From PFJX01 sp044227325 (GTDB lineage: Bacteria > Pseudomonadota > Gammaproteobacteria > Burkholderiales > Thiobacillaceae): DNA of 64,000 bases. The DNA lies in assembly GCA_044227325.1 (NCBI GenBank), contig JBGAFI010000004.1, forward strand, positions 248,001-312,000, written 5' to 3'. Within the stretch, counting starts at the first letter, position 1; every line of letters starts with the position of its first letter. Positions 8,296 through 16,986 of this stretch are shown here, piece after piece. The position numbers and the translations under genes were made by a program. The notes beneath the pieces were generated by a model, which saw only the letters and a list, made by a program, of their open reading frames with translations, was not told where the DNA came from and ran no database searches.

Positions 8296-8718
8296 TCAGG
8301 ACGCGGCCACTTCGGAACTGCCGCAACTGCCGCCGCTGCTGCCGCATCCGCAGCCGCCGGGCGCGGCCGGCGCCAAGGGCGGCTCGCCGCTCTTGGGCGC
8401 GAGGGAGATGGAGGTCAGCGGCACGAAGGTGGTCTGGGGTTCGTGCATGTGGAACACCTTGAACACCTTCTCGGTGAGGGCGTCCGACTCGACGAAGTCC
8501 TGGTAGGCCCGCTCCAGCAGGCTGGCGTACAGCTCGCGCTGGGCGCTCTCCTCCGCCGGCATCTCGCCCGCCTTGGCGATGTAGTCGTGGTAGCGCTGCA
8601 GGATGTGCAGGCGGTTCACGTGCACGATGGAGGCATCGTAGGCGATGCCGAAGTACTCGAGGAAATCCTCGGCGGAAGACAGCTCTTCCAGGGCTTCTTC
8701 CAGGGTCAGATCGTCCAT
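8296..8718 (-). CDS. nifW: NifW, nitrogenase-stabilising protein with an unusual Cys/Gly/Ser tail
   Basis: The N-terminal ~110 residues fit NifW, including ELSSAEDFLEYFGI and FVPLTSI; the family protects the MoFe protein from oxygen. The protein is 140 aa, longer than the usual ~105-115. The extension ends in GGCGCGSSGGSCGSS, with three cysteines in a glycine/serine setting. Such a tail could bind metal or an Fe-S species, but that is inference. It is flanked by nifZ (17 bp downstream) and an unknown nif-linked gene upstream. Confidence 0.88.
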   Translation of the reverse strand: MDDLTLEEALEELSSAEDFLEYFGIAYDASIVHVNRLHILQRYHDYIAKAGEMPAEESAQRELYASLLERAYQDFVESDALTEKVFKVFHMHEPQTTFVPLTSISLAPKSGEPPLAPAAPGGCGCGSSGGSCGSSEVAAS

Positions 8719-8771
8719 TTCAATTCTCCACAAGGTTGGTAGATGGGGGGCGGCTCGAGTGTCTCCGCGCG

Positions 8772-9287
8772 TCACGCGGCTTCCTCGATGCGGGCGGCGA
8801 CGGCGGCCACGATCACGTCCAGCAGGGCTTTGCCGCCAAGCCGGTCGTGGCTGTCCAGTTCCACGAGTTTTTCCAGCATGGCCTGGCCGGCCTGGTGCCG
8901 GTTCAGGCGCATGTTGATGTAGCCCGCCGCCTTCAGCACCATCAGGTAGAAACGCAGCAGGCCCATGGAGCGCAACACCGCGTGGCCGAGATGGTCCGGA
9001 TGCACGTTCTGCCATTCCCCGGGCAGGTTCAGGCGCCGGCCGGCCACCGCCATGGCCCGGTCGGCCACCAGCAGGGCATCCTCGAGGCGATGCTGGTAGA
9101 AGTAGTAGCGGTACAGGGCCACCAGCACGACCAGCTGTTCCGGCACCAGGAAATAGGCGCGCAACAGGCTGGCTTCGGCCATTTCCTCGCCGTAATGGGC
9201 GCTGGCGTCCTGCAACAGCCGTTCCACCTCCGGCGCGACGGGATCGTCGTAGTAGAGGGTCGGCTGGTCGAAATCCATCAGATCCAT
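8772..9287 (-). CDS. Conserved nif-cluster protein of unknown function
   Basis: This 171-aa protein is all-helical in appearance, with several aromatic helices (VLVALYRYYFYQHRLEDAL) resembling tetratricopeptide-type helix pairs. There is no signal peptide or cysteine motif. It lies between cysE (8 bp upstream on the minus strand) and nifW (53 bp downstream), so it is almost certainly co-transcribed with nif genes. I cannot assign a function; a role as a scaffold or protein-protein adaptor in nitrogenase maturation is only suggested by context. Confidence 0.75.
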   Translation of the reverse strand: MDLMDFDQPTLYYDDPVAPEVERLLQDASAHYGEEMAEASLLRAYFLVPEQLVVLVALYRYYFYQHRLEDALLVADRAMAVAGRRLNLPGEWQNVHPDHLGHAVLRSMGLLRFYLMVLKAAGYINMRLNRHQAGQAMLEKLVELDSHDRLGGKALLDVIVAAVAARIEEAA

Positions 9288-9294
9288 GGGAGTC

Positions 9295-10071
9295 TCATCC
9301 GTTTTTCATTTTTTTCGCGACCTCGGAACCACACAGGTCGTCCGCCGTGCAAGTGGCGCATTGGCCGTCCACCACCTCGCCCTGCTGGCGCAGGCGGCCT
9401 TCCAGCACCTCGATGCGTTCCATCAGGCAGGCGATGGCGCGGCCCACCGGATCGGGAATCAGGTGATGGTCGAGATTGATGCCGTAGATGTTGTCCGCGC
9501 CCGCGTCGTCCTGGCGCAGCACGATGCGGCCAGGTATGCCCACCACGGTGCGGTCGGCGGGCACATCCTTGACCACCACGGAATTGGCGCCGACGCGCAC
9601 CCCCTTGCCCAGGGTGATGGCGCCCAGCACCTTGGCGCCGGCGCCGATCACCACGCCGTCGCCCAGGGTGGGATGGCGCTTGCCCTTGTTCCAGGTGGTG
9701 CCGCCCAGGGTGACGCCGTGGTAGAGGGTCACGTCGTCGCCGATCTCGGCGGTCTCGCCGATGACGACGCCGGCGCCGTGGTCGATGAAGAAGCGCCGGC
9801 CCAGCCTCGCGCCGGGATGGATGTCGATGTTGGTGAACAGGCGCGCCAGCCAGGACAGGAAACGGGCCGGGTAGCGCAGCCCCGCGCGCCAGAGCCGGTG
9901 CGCGACGCGCTGCATGAGGATGGCATGGACGCCGGGATAGGTGGTGATCACCTCGAAACTGGAGCGGGCCGCCGGATCGCGATGGAACACGCAGGCCACG
10001 TCCTCGCGCAGCAGGGCGAACAGGCCCGGCGTGGCCAGGTCCACCGCTTCGCCGGTCATGGCCTGCTCCAT
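9295..10071 (-). CDS. cysE: Serine O-acetyltransferase of the nif cluster
   Basis: The 258-aa enzyme makes O-acetylserine from serine and acetyl-CoA, the first step of cysteine synthesis. It has the helical N-terminal domain, the left-handed beta-helix hexapeptide repeats (DIHPGARLG, GVVIGETA, YHGVTLGGT) and the conserved NSVVVKDVP and GIPGRI segments. The C-terminal tail after GIPGRI is longer than usual and contains several cysteines (near QCATCTADDLC). In Azotobacter a second cysE also sits between nifV and nifW and is thought to boost cysteine supply to NifS. Confidence 0.92.
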   Translation of the reverse strand: MEQAMTGEAVDLATPGLFALLREDVACVFHRDPAARSSFEVITTYPGVHAILMQRVAHRLWRAGLRYPARFLSWLARLFTNIDIHPGARLGRRFFIDHGAGVVIGETAEIGDDVTLYHGVTLGGTTWNKGKRHPTLGDGVVIGAGAKVLGAITLGKGVRVGANSVVVKDVPADRTVVGIPGRIVLRQDDAGADNIYGINLDHHLIPDPVGRAIACLMERIEVLEGRLRQQGEVVDGQCATCTADDLCGSEVAKKMKNG

Positions 10072-10072
10072 G

Positions 10073-10252
10073 TCAGTTCCATCGCGGCCGCGCGCCGGCG
10101 CTCAGGGCGTGGCGGCGCGCGAACGCCATGCCGGCGCCCATGCCGCTGCGCGCCAGGCATCTCGGCCGCACGCTGGTGCCGTGGGAGAAGGCCACCAGCA
10201 TCACCATGAAAGCGGCCATCAGCCTGGCGAGGTGGGCGGAAAGGCGTTCCAT
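10073..10252 (-). CDS. Possible 59-aa membrane peptide between nifV and cysE
   Basis: This ORF starts 9 nt after the nifV stop and ends 1 nt before the cysE start. It encodes a hydrophobic N-terminal helix (LMAAFMVMLVAFSHG) and an arginine-rich tail. The tight packing favours translation with its neighbours, but the ribosome site is weak (GGCG) and I know no family. G+C-rich DNA easily produces ORFs of this length by chance. Confidence 0.3.
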   Translation of the reverse strand: MERLSAHLARLMAAFMVMLVAFSHGTSVRPRCLARSGMGAGMAFARRHALSAGARPRWN

Positions 10253-10261
10253 GATCGCCGC

Positions 10262-11410
10262 TCAATGCACCGCGCCCGGGGCGCCGCGGCTGATCAGGCG
10301 CTGGTAGATGAACACCAGCTCGTGGTCGGCGGGGGAGCGCTTGGCCTTCTCGGCGAAGGCGCGGATGTCGGGCAGCAGTTCGCGCGCCTCGGCCGGGCTC
10401 AGGTTGAGGCCCATGCGGGCGTAGGCGGCGATGATGCCGTGGGAGCCGGAATGCTTGCCCACCACCAGCTTGTGGGCGCGCCCCACCTCGCCCGGGTCGA
10501 AGCCCTGGTAGGTGTCCGGATCCTTGAGCAGGCCGTCCACGTGGATGCCCGCCTCGTGGGTGAACACCCCCTCGCCCACCACGCTCTTCTGCCAGGCCAC
10601 GGGCCGGCCGGAGGCGGCGGCGACGATGTCGGACAGGAGCGGGAAGAAACTGAGATCGACGCCGGTCTGGAAACCGTACAGCTTGGACAGGCCCAGGGCC
10701 ACTTCCTCCAGGGGCGCGTTGCCGGCCCGCTCGCCCAGGCCGTTCACCGTGGTGTTCACGTGGGTCGCGCCGGCCCGGCAGGCGGCCAGGGTGTTGGCGG
10801 TGGCCAGGCCCAGATCGTCGTGGGCGTGCATTTCGATTTCCAGGTCCACCACCGAACGCAGGGTGGCGATGGCGTCGTGCACGCCGAAGGGCTCCATGAC
10901 GCCCAGGGTGTCGGCGTAGCGCAGGCGGCGGGCGCCGGCCTTCTGGGCGGCGTCGGCGACGCGCATGAGGAATTCCAGGTCGGCGCGGGAGGCGTCCTCG
11001 CAGCCGACGATGACGTCGAGTCCGAGATCCAGCGCGCGCGGCACCAGATCGGCGATGTTCTTCAGCACCCAGTCCCGGTCCCGCTTGAGTTTCTTGGCCA
11101 GGTGGATGTCGGACACGGGAATCGACACGTCGATCAGGTCCACCTTGAGATTGCGGCAGGCCTCGATGTCCGGCAGGCGCATGCGGCTCCAGACCACCAG
11201 CTTCGCCTTCAGGCCCAGGGCGGAAACGGCGCGGATGCCGTCGCATTCCGAGGCGCCCATGGCGGGAATGCCGACTTCCAGCTCCGGCACGCCCAGGGTA
11301 TCCAGGCGGCGGGCGATGTCCAGCTTCTCGTCCAGCGTGAAAGCCACCCCGGCGGACTGCTCGCCGTCACGCAGAGTGGTGTCGTCGATGGTGATGGTGC
11401 GATTGGACAT
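10262..11410 (-). CDS. nifV: Homocitrate synthase NifV
   Basis: The 382-aa protein belongs to the HMGL-like (DRE-TIM) synthases and condenses acetyl-CoA with 2-oxoglutarate to give homocitrate, the organic ligand of FeMo-co. Visible motifs are DTTLRDGEQ near the N-terminus, HAHDDLGLA (metal-binding histidines) and GLGERAGN. The start MSNRTITIDDTT at 11410 gives the normal length. It opens the nifV-cysE-nifWZM unit and has its own sigma-54 promoter. In Azotobacter it directly follows nifS; here about 12 kb separate them. Confidence 0.94.
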   Translation of the reverse strand: MSNRTITIDDTTLRDGEQSAGVAFTLDEKLDIARRLDTLGVPELEVGIPAMGASECDGIRAVSALGLKAKLVVWSRMRLPDIEACRNLKVDLIDVSIPVSDIHLAKKLKRDRDWVLKNIADLVPRALDLGLDVIVGCEDASRADLEFLMRVADAAQKAGARRLRYADTLGVMEPFGVHDAIATLRSVVDLEIEMHAHDDLGLATANTLAACRAGATHVNTTVNGLGERAGNAPLEEVALGLSKLYGFQTGVDLSFFPLLSDIVAAASGRPVAWQKSVVGEGVFTHEAGIHVDGLLKDPDTYQGFDPGEVGRAHKLVVGKHSGSHGIIAAYARMGLNLSPAEARELLPDIRAFAEKAKRSPADHELVFIYQRLISRGAPGAVH

Positions 11411-11447
11411 GTTCGCTGACCGGATCGGGTTGGGTTGGCTTCGGTTT

Positions 11448-11463
11448 TGCAAGTCCCATGCCA
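11448..11463 (-). promoter_or_regulatory. sigma-54 promoter of nifV
   Basis: On the minus strand this reads TGGCAT-GGGAC-TTGCA with correct 10-nt GG...GC spacing. The predicted start is near 11437, 27 nt before the ATG. No TGT-N10-ACA site for NifA is present in the 150 bp upstream. Confidence 0.8.
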
Positions 11464-11559
11464 GTCCGCGAATAGCATCATCCGATTGAATATAAAAGGG
11501 AAAGTGAAAACATGGCACACCCAACCCGCGTCGGCAAAAGCACTTGCCCCTGGGCTTCG

Positions 11560-11602
11560 TAGGGTTTGCGACAAAACCCGCTCCAACCGTGCCCGCACGG
11601 TT
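11560..11602 (-). terminator. Two hairpins after the SLC13 gene, possible terminator
   Basis: A perfect 8-bp stem with a CC loop (11585-11602: AACCGTGC/GCACGGTT) begins at the stop codon of the transporter. It is followed by a second hairpin (GGGTTT/AAACCC). Neither has a good T tract. They separate the transporter from the nifV promoter. Confidence 0.35.
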
Positions 11603-13371
11603 CAGAAGGGCCAGATCAGGGGCGCGAGGGTCACGGTCAGAACGCCGGTCAGCAACGTCAAGGGCACGCCCATGCGCAGGTAGTCGGCGAAGCTGTAGCC
11701 GCCCGGACCCAGCACCATGAGGTTGGTCTGGTAGCCGATGGGCGTGGCGAAGCTGGCGGAGGCGGCCTTCATGATGGCGATGGCGAATGGCAGCACGCTC
11801 ACGTCCAGCCGCGCGGCGGCGGCCAGGGCGATGGGAAACATCAGGGCCGCCGCCGCGTTGTTGGTGATCAGGTTGGTGAACACCGAGGTGGCGACGAATA
11901 CCAGCGCCAGGGTGGCCCAGGCATTGTCGCCGGCCAGGGTCAGCAGGCCGCCCGCGACCAGATTGGCGGCGCCGGTCTTTTCCAGCGCGGCGCCCATGCC
12001 GAAGGACGCGGCGATGACCAGCAGCACCTGCCAGTCCACCGACTTGCGCGCGGCGGAGGCCGAGGTGCAGCGCAGCAGCAGCATCAGGCCGGCCGCCAGC
12101 ATGGAAGCCTCCAGCATGCTCAGCACGTCGAAGGCCGCCAGCAGCACCATGCCCGCCATGACCAGCACCGACAGCCAGGCCCGTTCGTGGCGCGGCGGCG
12201 TCGAGTTGTCCAGGCGGCTCATGAGCAGAAAGTCGCGGGTGTTGTGGTAGCGCTCGAGGAAGCTGGGATGGGTTTCCATCAACAGGGTGTCGCCCGGGCG
12301 CGGCACGATGTCGCCGATCTTGCCGGTGACCCGCTCGCCGTTGCGGGCCACGGCGATGATCGCGGCCTGGTAGAGGGTGCGGAAGCGGCCTTCCCGGATG
12401 CTCTTGCCCAGCAGGGGGAAGCTCTCGGAAACCACCGCTTCCACCAGACAGCGCTGGTGGCGCGGCGCGTGCAACTTGAACACCTGGTCCGTCGCGGGCT
12501 TGAGGCCGCGGATCTTTTGCAGGTCCAGCACCGATTCCACCACGCCGACGAACAGCAGCCGGTCGCCGCCGCGCAACGTGGTTTTCGGCGAGACCGCGGG
12601 CAGGATGTGGCCGTCCCGGTCCACCTCCACCAGGTACATGCCGGGCAACTGGCGCAGGCCCGCGTCCTCGATGCTCTTGCCGTCCAGGGGGCTGTGGGGC
12701 TCCACCAGCATCTCCACCGTGTATTCCCGGGCGTCCGCCATGCGGCTGATCACCGATTGCCGCTCGGGCAGCAGGCGCCGGCCGAACAGGGCGGTGAAGG
12801 CGATGGTGGCGATCAGGGTGGGGATGCCCACCCAGGCGATATCGAAGAAACCCAGCCCCGGCGCCCGCGTCTCCTTCAACAGCAAGCCGTTGACCACCAG
12901 GTTGGTGCTGGTGCCGATCAGGGTGCAGGTGCCGCCGGCGATGGCCGCGTAGCTCAAGGGCATCATCAACTGGGACACGGAAATATTGTGCCGCTTGGCC
13001 CAGTCCTGCACCGCCGGGATGAACATGGCCACCACCGGCGTGTTGTTGAGGAAGGCGCTCAAGGCCGCCACCGGCGCCATCAGGCGCATCTGGGCGTGGG
13101 CCACCGAGCGCGGCCGGCCCAGCAGGGCCTGGGACACCCAGGCGGTGCCGCCGGTTTCCTCCAGGCCGGAGACCACCACGTAGAGCACCGCCACCGTCAC
13201 CATGCCCTCGTTCGCGAGCCCGGACAGGGCCTCGGCCGGATTCAGCACGCCGGCCAACAGCAGCAGGGTGAGGCCGCCCACCATGACCGCGTCGGAAGGG
13301 AAACGGTTGCTCGCCAAAAGGCCGATGCAGAGCATGACCACCCCCAGGGTGAACCAGGCTTCCCAGATCAT
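11602..13371 (-). CDS. SLC13/DASS-family anion transporter with two TrkA-C domains
   Basis: The 589-aa membrane protein has the SLC13 layout. A first set of transmembrane helices contains the substrate/Na+ signatures FLNNTPVVAMFIP and GTCTLIGTSTNLVVNG. A cytoplasmic insert of about 200 residues holds two TrkA-C (RCK_C) domains, and a second helix set carries TNLITNNAAAALMFP and SFATPIGYQTNLMV. Such proteins carry dicarboxylates, sulfate or related oxyanions; the substrate cannot be read from sequence. It lies between the two nif blocks but shows no nif promoter features. Confidence 0.85.
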   Translation of the reverse strand: MIWEAWFTLGVVMLCIGLLASNRFPSDAVMVGGLTLLLLAGVLNPAEALSGLANEGMVTVAVLYVVVSGLEETGGTAWVSQALLGRPRSVAHAQMRLMAPVAALSAFLNNTPVVAMFIPAVQDWAKRHNISVSQLMMPLSYAAIAGGTCTLIGTSTNLVVNGLLLKETRAPGLGFFDIAWVGIPTLIATIAFTALFGRRLLPERQSVISRMADAREYTVEMLVEPHSPLDGKSIEDAGLRQLPGMYLVEVDRDGHILPAVSPKTTLRGGDRLLFVGVVESVLDLQKIRGLKPATDQVFKLHAPRHQRCLVEAVVSESFPLLGKSIREGRFRTLYQAAIIAVARNGERVTGKIGDIVPRPGDTLLMETHPSFLERYHNTRDFLLMSRLDNSTPPRHERAWLSVLVMAGMVLLAAFDVLSMLEASMLAAGLMLLLRCTSASAARKSVDWQVLLVIAASFGMGAALEKTGAANLVAGGLLTLAGDNAWATLALVFVATSVFTNLITNNAAAALMFPIALAAAARLDVSVLPFAIAIMKAASASFATPIGYQTNLMVLGPGGYSFADYLRMGVPLTLLTGVLTVTLAPLIWPF

Positions 13372-13391
13372 GGGCGGCTTTCCGGCAAGGA

Positions 13392-15104
13392 CTAGGCCTC
13401 CGTTTCGGACCAGAGCCGGAAGCAGTTGCGCCCGGCCGCCTTGGCCGCGTACAGGGCCTGGTCGGCCTTTTGCAGCACGCTTTCCATGTCCTCGCCGGGG
13501 CTGGCGAGATAACCGCCGACGCTGACCGCGACGGGCACGGGCAGGCCGTCCGCCTCCAGATGCAGTTGTTCCGCGACCGCCAGGCGCATCCGCTCGCCCA
13601 GGCTCGCGACCACGGCCTTCTCGCAGCCGTGCACCAGGATCAGGAATTCGTCGCCGCCCCAGCGGGAGGCGCTGTCGTAGACGCGGATCATGGACCGGAT
13701 CAGGTCGGCGATCGCGCGCAGAGCCTCGTCGCCCTTCGCGTGCCCATGGCGGTCGTTGATTTCCTTGAAATAGTCGATGTCCAGCCAGAGCAGGCCGTAG
13801 CAGGTCTTTTCCCGCCCCGCCCGGCTCGCTTCCGCCTCGATCCGTTCCGTCATGCCGCGCCGGTTGAGCAATTCGGTGAGCGGGTCCACCTTGGTCAGGC
13901 GGTCGAGGGCCTCGGTCCGTTCCCGCACCTTGTCTTCCAGGCTCTGGCGGGATTCACGCATGCCGTGGGCCATGCGCAGGAAGTGGCGCATGAGCCGGTC
14001 GATTTCCCCTTTTCCCGGGCTGCTCGGAATGTCGGGCAGATCCTGCCCCGCCTCGACCCTGCGCATGGCTTCCTCGAGGCCGATCAGGGGCCGCAGGATC
14101 TGGCGGCTGAGCACCACGTTGAACAAGGCCAGCGCCACCAGCAGCGTGACGCCGGACACCAGCAGAATGCCGCTGAAGATGCTCAGCGGCAGCAGCAGGT
14201 CGAGATCGAGCAGGGTGATCTCGTACCAGTCGATTTCCGGCAGATAGGCCACGCCGGCGAGATAGCGCTTGCCTTCGAGCTGCACGAAGCGGGTCGCCAC
14301 GCCCTTGCCATGGCCGTCCAATTCCTTCATCGCCGCGTGGATGGCATCCCGGTCTCCGAGGCGGTCGAACAGCAGGTCCAGGGTTTTGTGTTCGCGCGCG
14401 CCCTTGGTGATGCTGGCGAAATCGATGAAACGCGGGTCGCGGTAGATCTGGATGGCGCCGCCATGGTCGACGAACAGGCTGGTGATGCCCGGCTCGCCCT
14501 GCTCCAGGACGCCCTTGATGAACTCGGTCAGATCCAGGCCGGTGCCGGTCACGCCCAGGATGTCCGCGCCGTCGCGGATCAGCACGTCGATCCACAACTT
14601 GGTCACGCCCAGGTTCGCGTCCGGGTTGACGTTGATGTGCATGACCCGGCGCTGCTGGACGATGTCGTAGAACCAGCGGTCCTCCGGCTTTTTCGGCGAG
14701 AGGGTGTAGCGGTACTGCCTGCCGGCGAATTCGTTCGCCGCGTTGTTGTGGTAGTAGCGGCCCGACTCCCGCAGCGCGACGAAATAGCTGTGGTCGGCGA
14801 AGTTGCTCCGGTAGTTCTCCATCTCGGCGATGGCTTTCCGGGTCGCCTCGGCATGCTCGGGATGCCGCGCCCAGTGCCTGATCACGGGGGAATTCGCGAG
14901 CTGGAGGGAGAGGGCCACCTCGCGCAGGATGGGTTGCAGGGTGCGCGCCTTGTCGTAGCGCACCTGCTTTTCCGCGTAGCGCACCGCCCACTGCTCGACA
15001 ATGCCTTCCGCGAGTTGCCGGGATGCGTACCAGGCGGCCGAGGCCGAGGCGACCATCAGCAAGCCGGTCAGCAAGAGAATGCGGGGCTTGAGATTCATGG
15101 CCAC
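13392..15104 (-). CDS. Membrane-bound diguanylate cyclase with periplasmic Cache-like sensor
   Basis: The 570-aa protein has an N-terminal membrane anchor (about 8-28), a periplasmic PDC/Cache-type sensor (about 30-300) and a second helix (about 305-330). These are followed by a HAMP-like linker, a short coiled region and a C-terminal GGDEF domain with an intact RWGGDEF active site, so it should make cyclic di-GMP. I start at GTG 15104 because GGAAG lies 8 nt upstream; ATG 15098 is the alternative. It is 20 bp upstream of the SLC13 gene on the same strand. The ligand is unknown. Confidence 0.88.
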   Translation of the reverse strand: MAMNLKPRILLLTGLLMVASASAAWYASRQLAEGIVEQWAVRYAEKQVRYDKARTLQPILREVALSLQLANSPVIRHWARHPEHAEATRKAIAEMENYRSNFADHSYFVALRESGRYYHNNAANEFAGRQYRYTLSPKKPEDRWFYDIVQQRRVMHINVNPDANLGVTKLWIDVLIRDGADILGVTGTGLDLTEFIKGVLEQGEPGITSLFVDHGGAIQIYRDPRFIDFASITKGAREHKTLDLLFDRLGDRDAIHAAMKELDGHGKGVATRFVQLEGKRYLAGVAYLPEIDWYEITLLDLDLLLPLSIFSGILLVSGVTLLVALALFNVVLSRQILRPLIGLEEAMRRVEAGQDLPDIPSSPGKGEIDRLMRHFLRMAHGMRESRQSLEDKVRERTEALDRLTKVDPLTELLNRRGMTERIEAEASRAGREKTCYGLLWLDIDYFKEINDRHGHAKGDEALRAIADLIRSMIRVYDSASRWGGDEFLILVHGCEKAVVASLGERMRLAVAEQLHLEADGLPVPVAVSVGGYLASPGEDMESVLQKADQALYAAKAAGRNCFRLWSETEA

Positions 15105-15202
15105 CGATCATACTTCCGTCATCCCCGGGCTTGCAGGACATTTCCCGAAGGCATTGCCCAGGATGCCTGCCGCGCCCGGCCTTTCAAACTTGGAGTTTGC
15201 CC

Positions 15203-15760
15203 TTGCCGCCGTCCCCCCTTTCATCCCTGCTCCCGCATCCGTCGACACCGGCCGGCCGGAGCGCGGCCCCGCGCGTCGCCTTGTCTCGTTCGGCCGACGG
15301 CGCCTTGACGCTGCGCTACGAACTGACGGGCGGCCCCGCCGGCCTGCGCGTCCCCGCCGCGCGGCCGCCGGGGCGCGGCGACGGTTTGTGGCGGCACACC
15401 TGCTGCGAGGCCTTCGTCGGCGCGGCGGGAACGGCCGCTTATCGGGAATTCAACTTTTCCCCCTCGGGCGAGTGGCAGGCCTACGCCTTCGCGGCCTACC
15501 GGGCGGGCGGCTTGCTCGAGCCCGCGGCGGCGCCGGACATCGCCACGGAAAGCCACGCCGACCGGCTCGTCCTGGTCGCGCGCATCCCCCCGCGGAACCT
15601 GCCCGCCGGCCCCGTTCTGCGCATCGGCCTGTGCGCCGTGCTGGAAGACCTGGACGGCGGCCTGAGCTACTGGGCATTGCGCCATGCGCCGGGCAAGCCG
15701 GACTTCCATCACCCTGATACATTCGCGCTGGAAATCGATCTTCGGGAAACCCATCCATGA
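15203..15760 (+). CDS. DOMON-like domain protein
   Basis: The 185-aa protein resembles bacterial DOMON-like proteins, with HTCCEAFVG, YREFNFSPSGEWQAYAF and the C-terminal LSYWALRHAPGKPDFHHP segment. Their function is unknown; related DOMON folds bind heme or sugars. I chose the TTG at 15203 because GGAG lies 7 nt upstream; the frame is open further upstream without a good ribosome site. Its last 4 nt overlap the next gene (ATGA), so the two are translationally coupled. Confidence 0.75.
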   Translation: MPPSPLSSLLPHPSTPAGRSAAPRVALSRSADGALTLRYELTGGPAGLRVPAARPPGRGDGLWRHTCCEAFVGAAGTAAYREFNFSPSGEWQAYAFAAYRAGGLLEPAAAPDIATESHADRLVLVARIPPRNLPAGPVLRIGLCAVLEDLDGGLSYWALRHAPGKPDFHHPDTFALEIDLRETHP

Positions 15761-16962
15761 AATTCGGCCTCGACCGCCTGCTCACCGAACCCGCGCTGCG
15801 CGCGCCGCTGCGGGGCCGCCGCGTCGCCCTGCTGGCCCATCCCGCCTCGGTCAGCGCCGATCTCACCCATGCCCTGGACGCCCTCGCCGCGCTTCCGGAC
15901 CTGCGCCTCGCCGCCGCCTTCGGTCCCCAGCACGGCCTGCGCGGCGACAAGCAGGACAACATGATGGAATCGCCGGATTTCCAGGATGCGCGTCTCGGCA
16001 TTCCGGTGTTCAGCCTGTACGGCGCGGTGCGCCGGCCCACGCCGGCCATGATGGACAGCTTCGACACGCTGCTGGTGGACCTGCAGGATCTGGGCTGCCG
16101 CATCTACACCTTCATCACCACCCTGCTGTACGTGCTGGAGGAAGCCGCGCGCCACAAGAAATCCGTCGTCGTCCTGGACCGGCCCAACCCGGCCGGCCGG
16201 CCGGTGGAAGGCACGATCCTGCGCGCCGGCTGGGAAAGCTTCGTCGGCGCCGGCCCCCTACCCATGCGCCACGGCCTGACCCTGGGCGAGATGGGCCACT
16301 GGTTCGTCAACCACTTCAAGCTGGATCTGGATTACCAGGTCGTGGCCATGCAGGACTGGAACCCGGAGGGCGCCCCCGGCCACGGCTGGCCGCTGGGCGA
16401 ACGGGCCTGGATCAACCCCAGCCCCAACGCCCCCAACCTGGCCATGGCCCGTTGCTACGCCGGCACGGTGATGCTGGAGGGCACGACGCTCTCGGAAGGG
16501 CGCGGCACCACCCGCCCGTTGGAACTGTTCGGCGCGCCGGACCTGGAGCCGCGCCGCCTGCTGGCGGAAATGGCGCGACTGGCGCCGCAATGGCTGCGCG
16601 GTTGCCGTTTGCGCGAATGCTGGTTCGAGCCCACCTTCCACAAGCACGCGGGCAAGCTGTGCGCCGGCATCCAGATCCATGTGGAGGACGGCGCCTACCG
16701 GCACGGCGAATTCCAGCCCTGGCGTCTCCAGGCTCTCGCCTTCAAGGCCTTGCGCCGGCTGCGCCCCGACTACCCGCTCTGGCGCGACTTCGCCTACGAA
16801 TACGAGCACGAACGGCTGGCCATCGACCTGATCAACGGCGGCGAGAGCCTGCGCGAGTGGGTGGACGACGCGGCCGCGGCGCCCGCCGACCTGGAGGCGT
16901 TGGCGGCGCGCGACGAGGCGGTCTGGCGGGAAGAAAGGCGGACGGCGATGTTGTATCGTTAG
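15757..16962 (+). CDS. DUF1343 family protein (NamZ-like)
   Basis: The 401-aa protein matches DUF1343, with GPQHGLRGDKQDNM, the LVDLQDLGCRIYTFITT core and LDRPNPAGRP. Members such as Bacillus NamZ are exo-beta-N-acetylmuramidases acting on peptidoglycan fragments. This copy lacks a recognisable signal peptide, so it would work in the cytoplasm on recycled muropeptides; that is inference. It overlaps the DOMON-like gene by 4 nt. Confidence 0.85.
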   Translation: MKFGLDRLLTEPALRAPLRGRRVALLAHPASVSADLTHALDALAALPDLRLAAAFGPQHGLRGDKQDNMMESPDFQDARLGIPVFSLYGAVRRPTPAMMDSFDTLLVDLQDLGCRIYTFITTLLYVLEEAARHKKSVVVLDRPNPAGRPVEGTILRAGWESFVGAGPLPMRHGLTLGEMGHWFVNHFKLDLDYQVVAMQDWNPEGAPGHGWPLGERAWINPSPNAPNLAMARCYAGTVMLEGTTLSEGRGTTRPLELFGAPDLEPRRLLAEMARLAPQWLRGCRLRECWFEPTFHKHAGKLCAGIQIHVEDGAYRHGEFQPWRLQALAFKALRRLRPDYPLWRDFAYEYEHERLAIDLINGGESLREWVDDAAAAPADLEALAARDEAVWREERRTAMLYR

Positions 16963-16986
16963 CCCGCCTTGCCTCGAGGAGATGCG

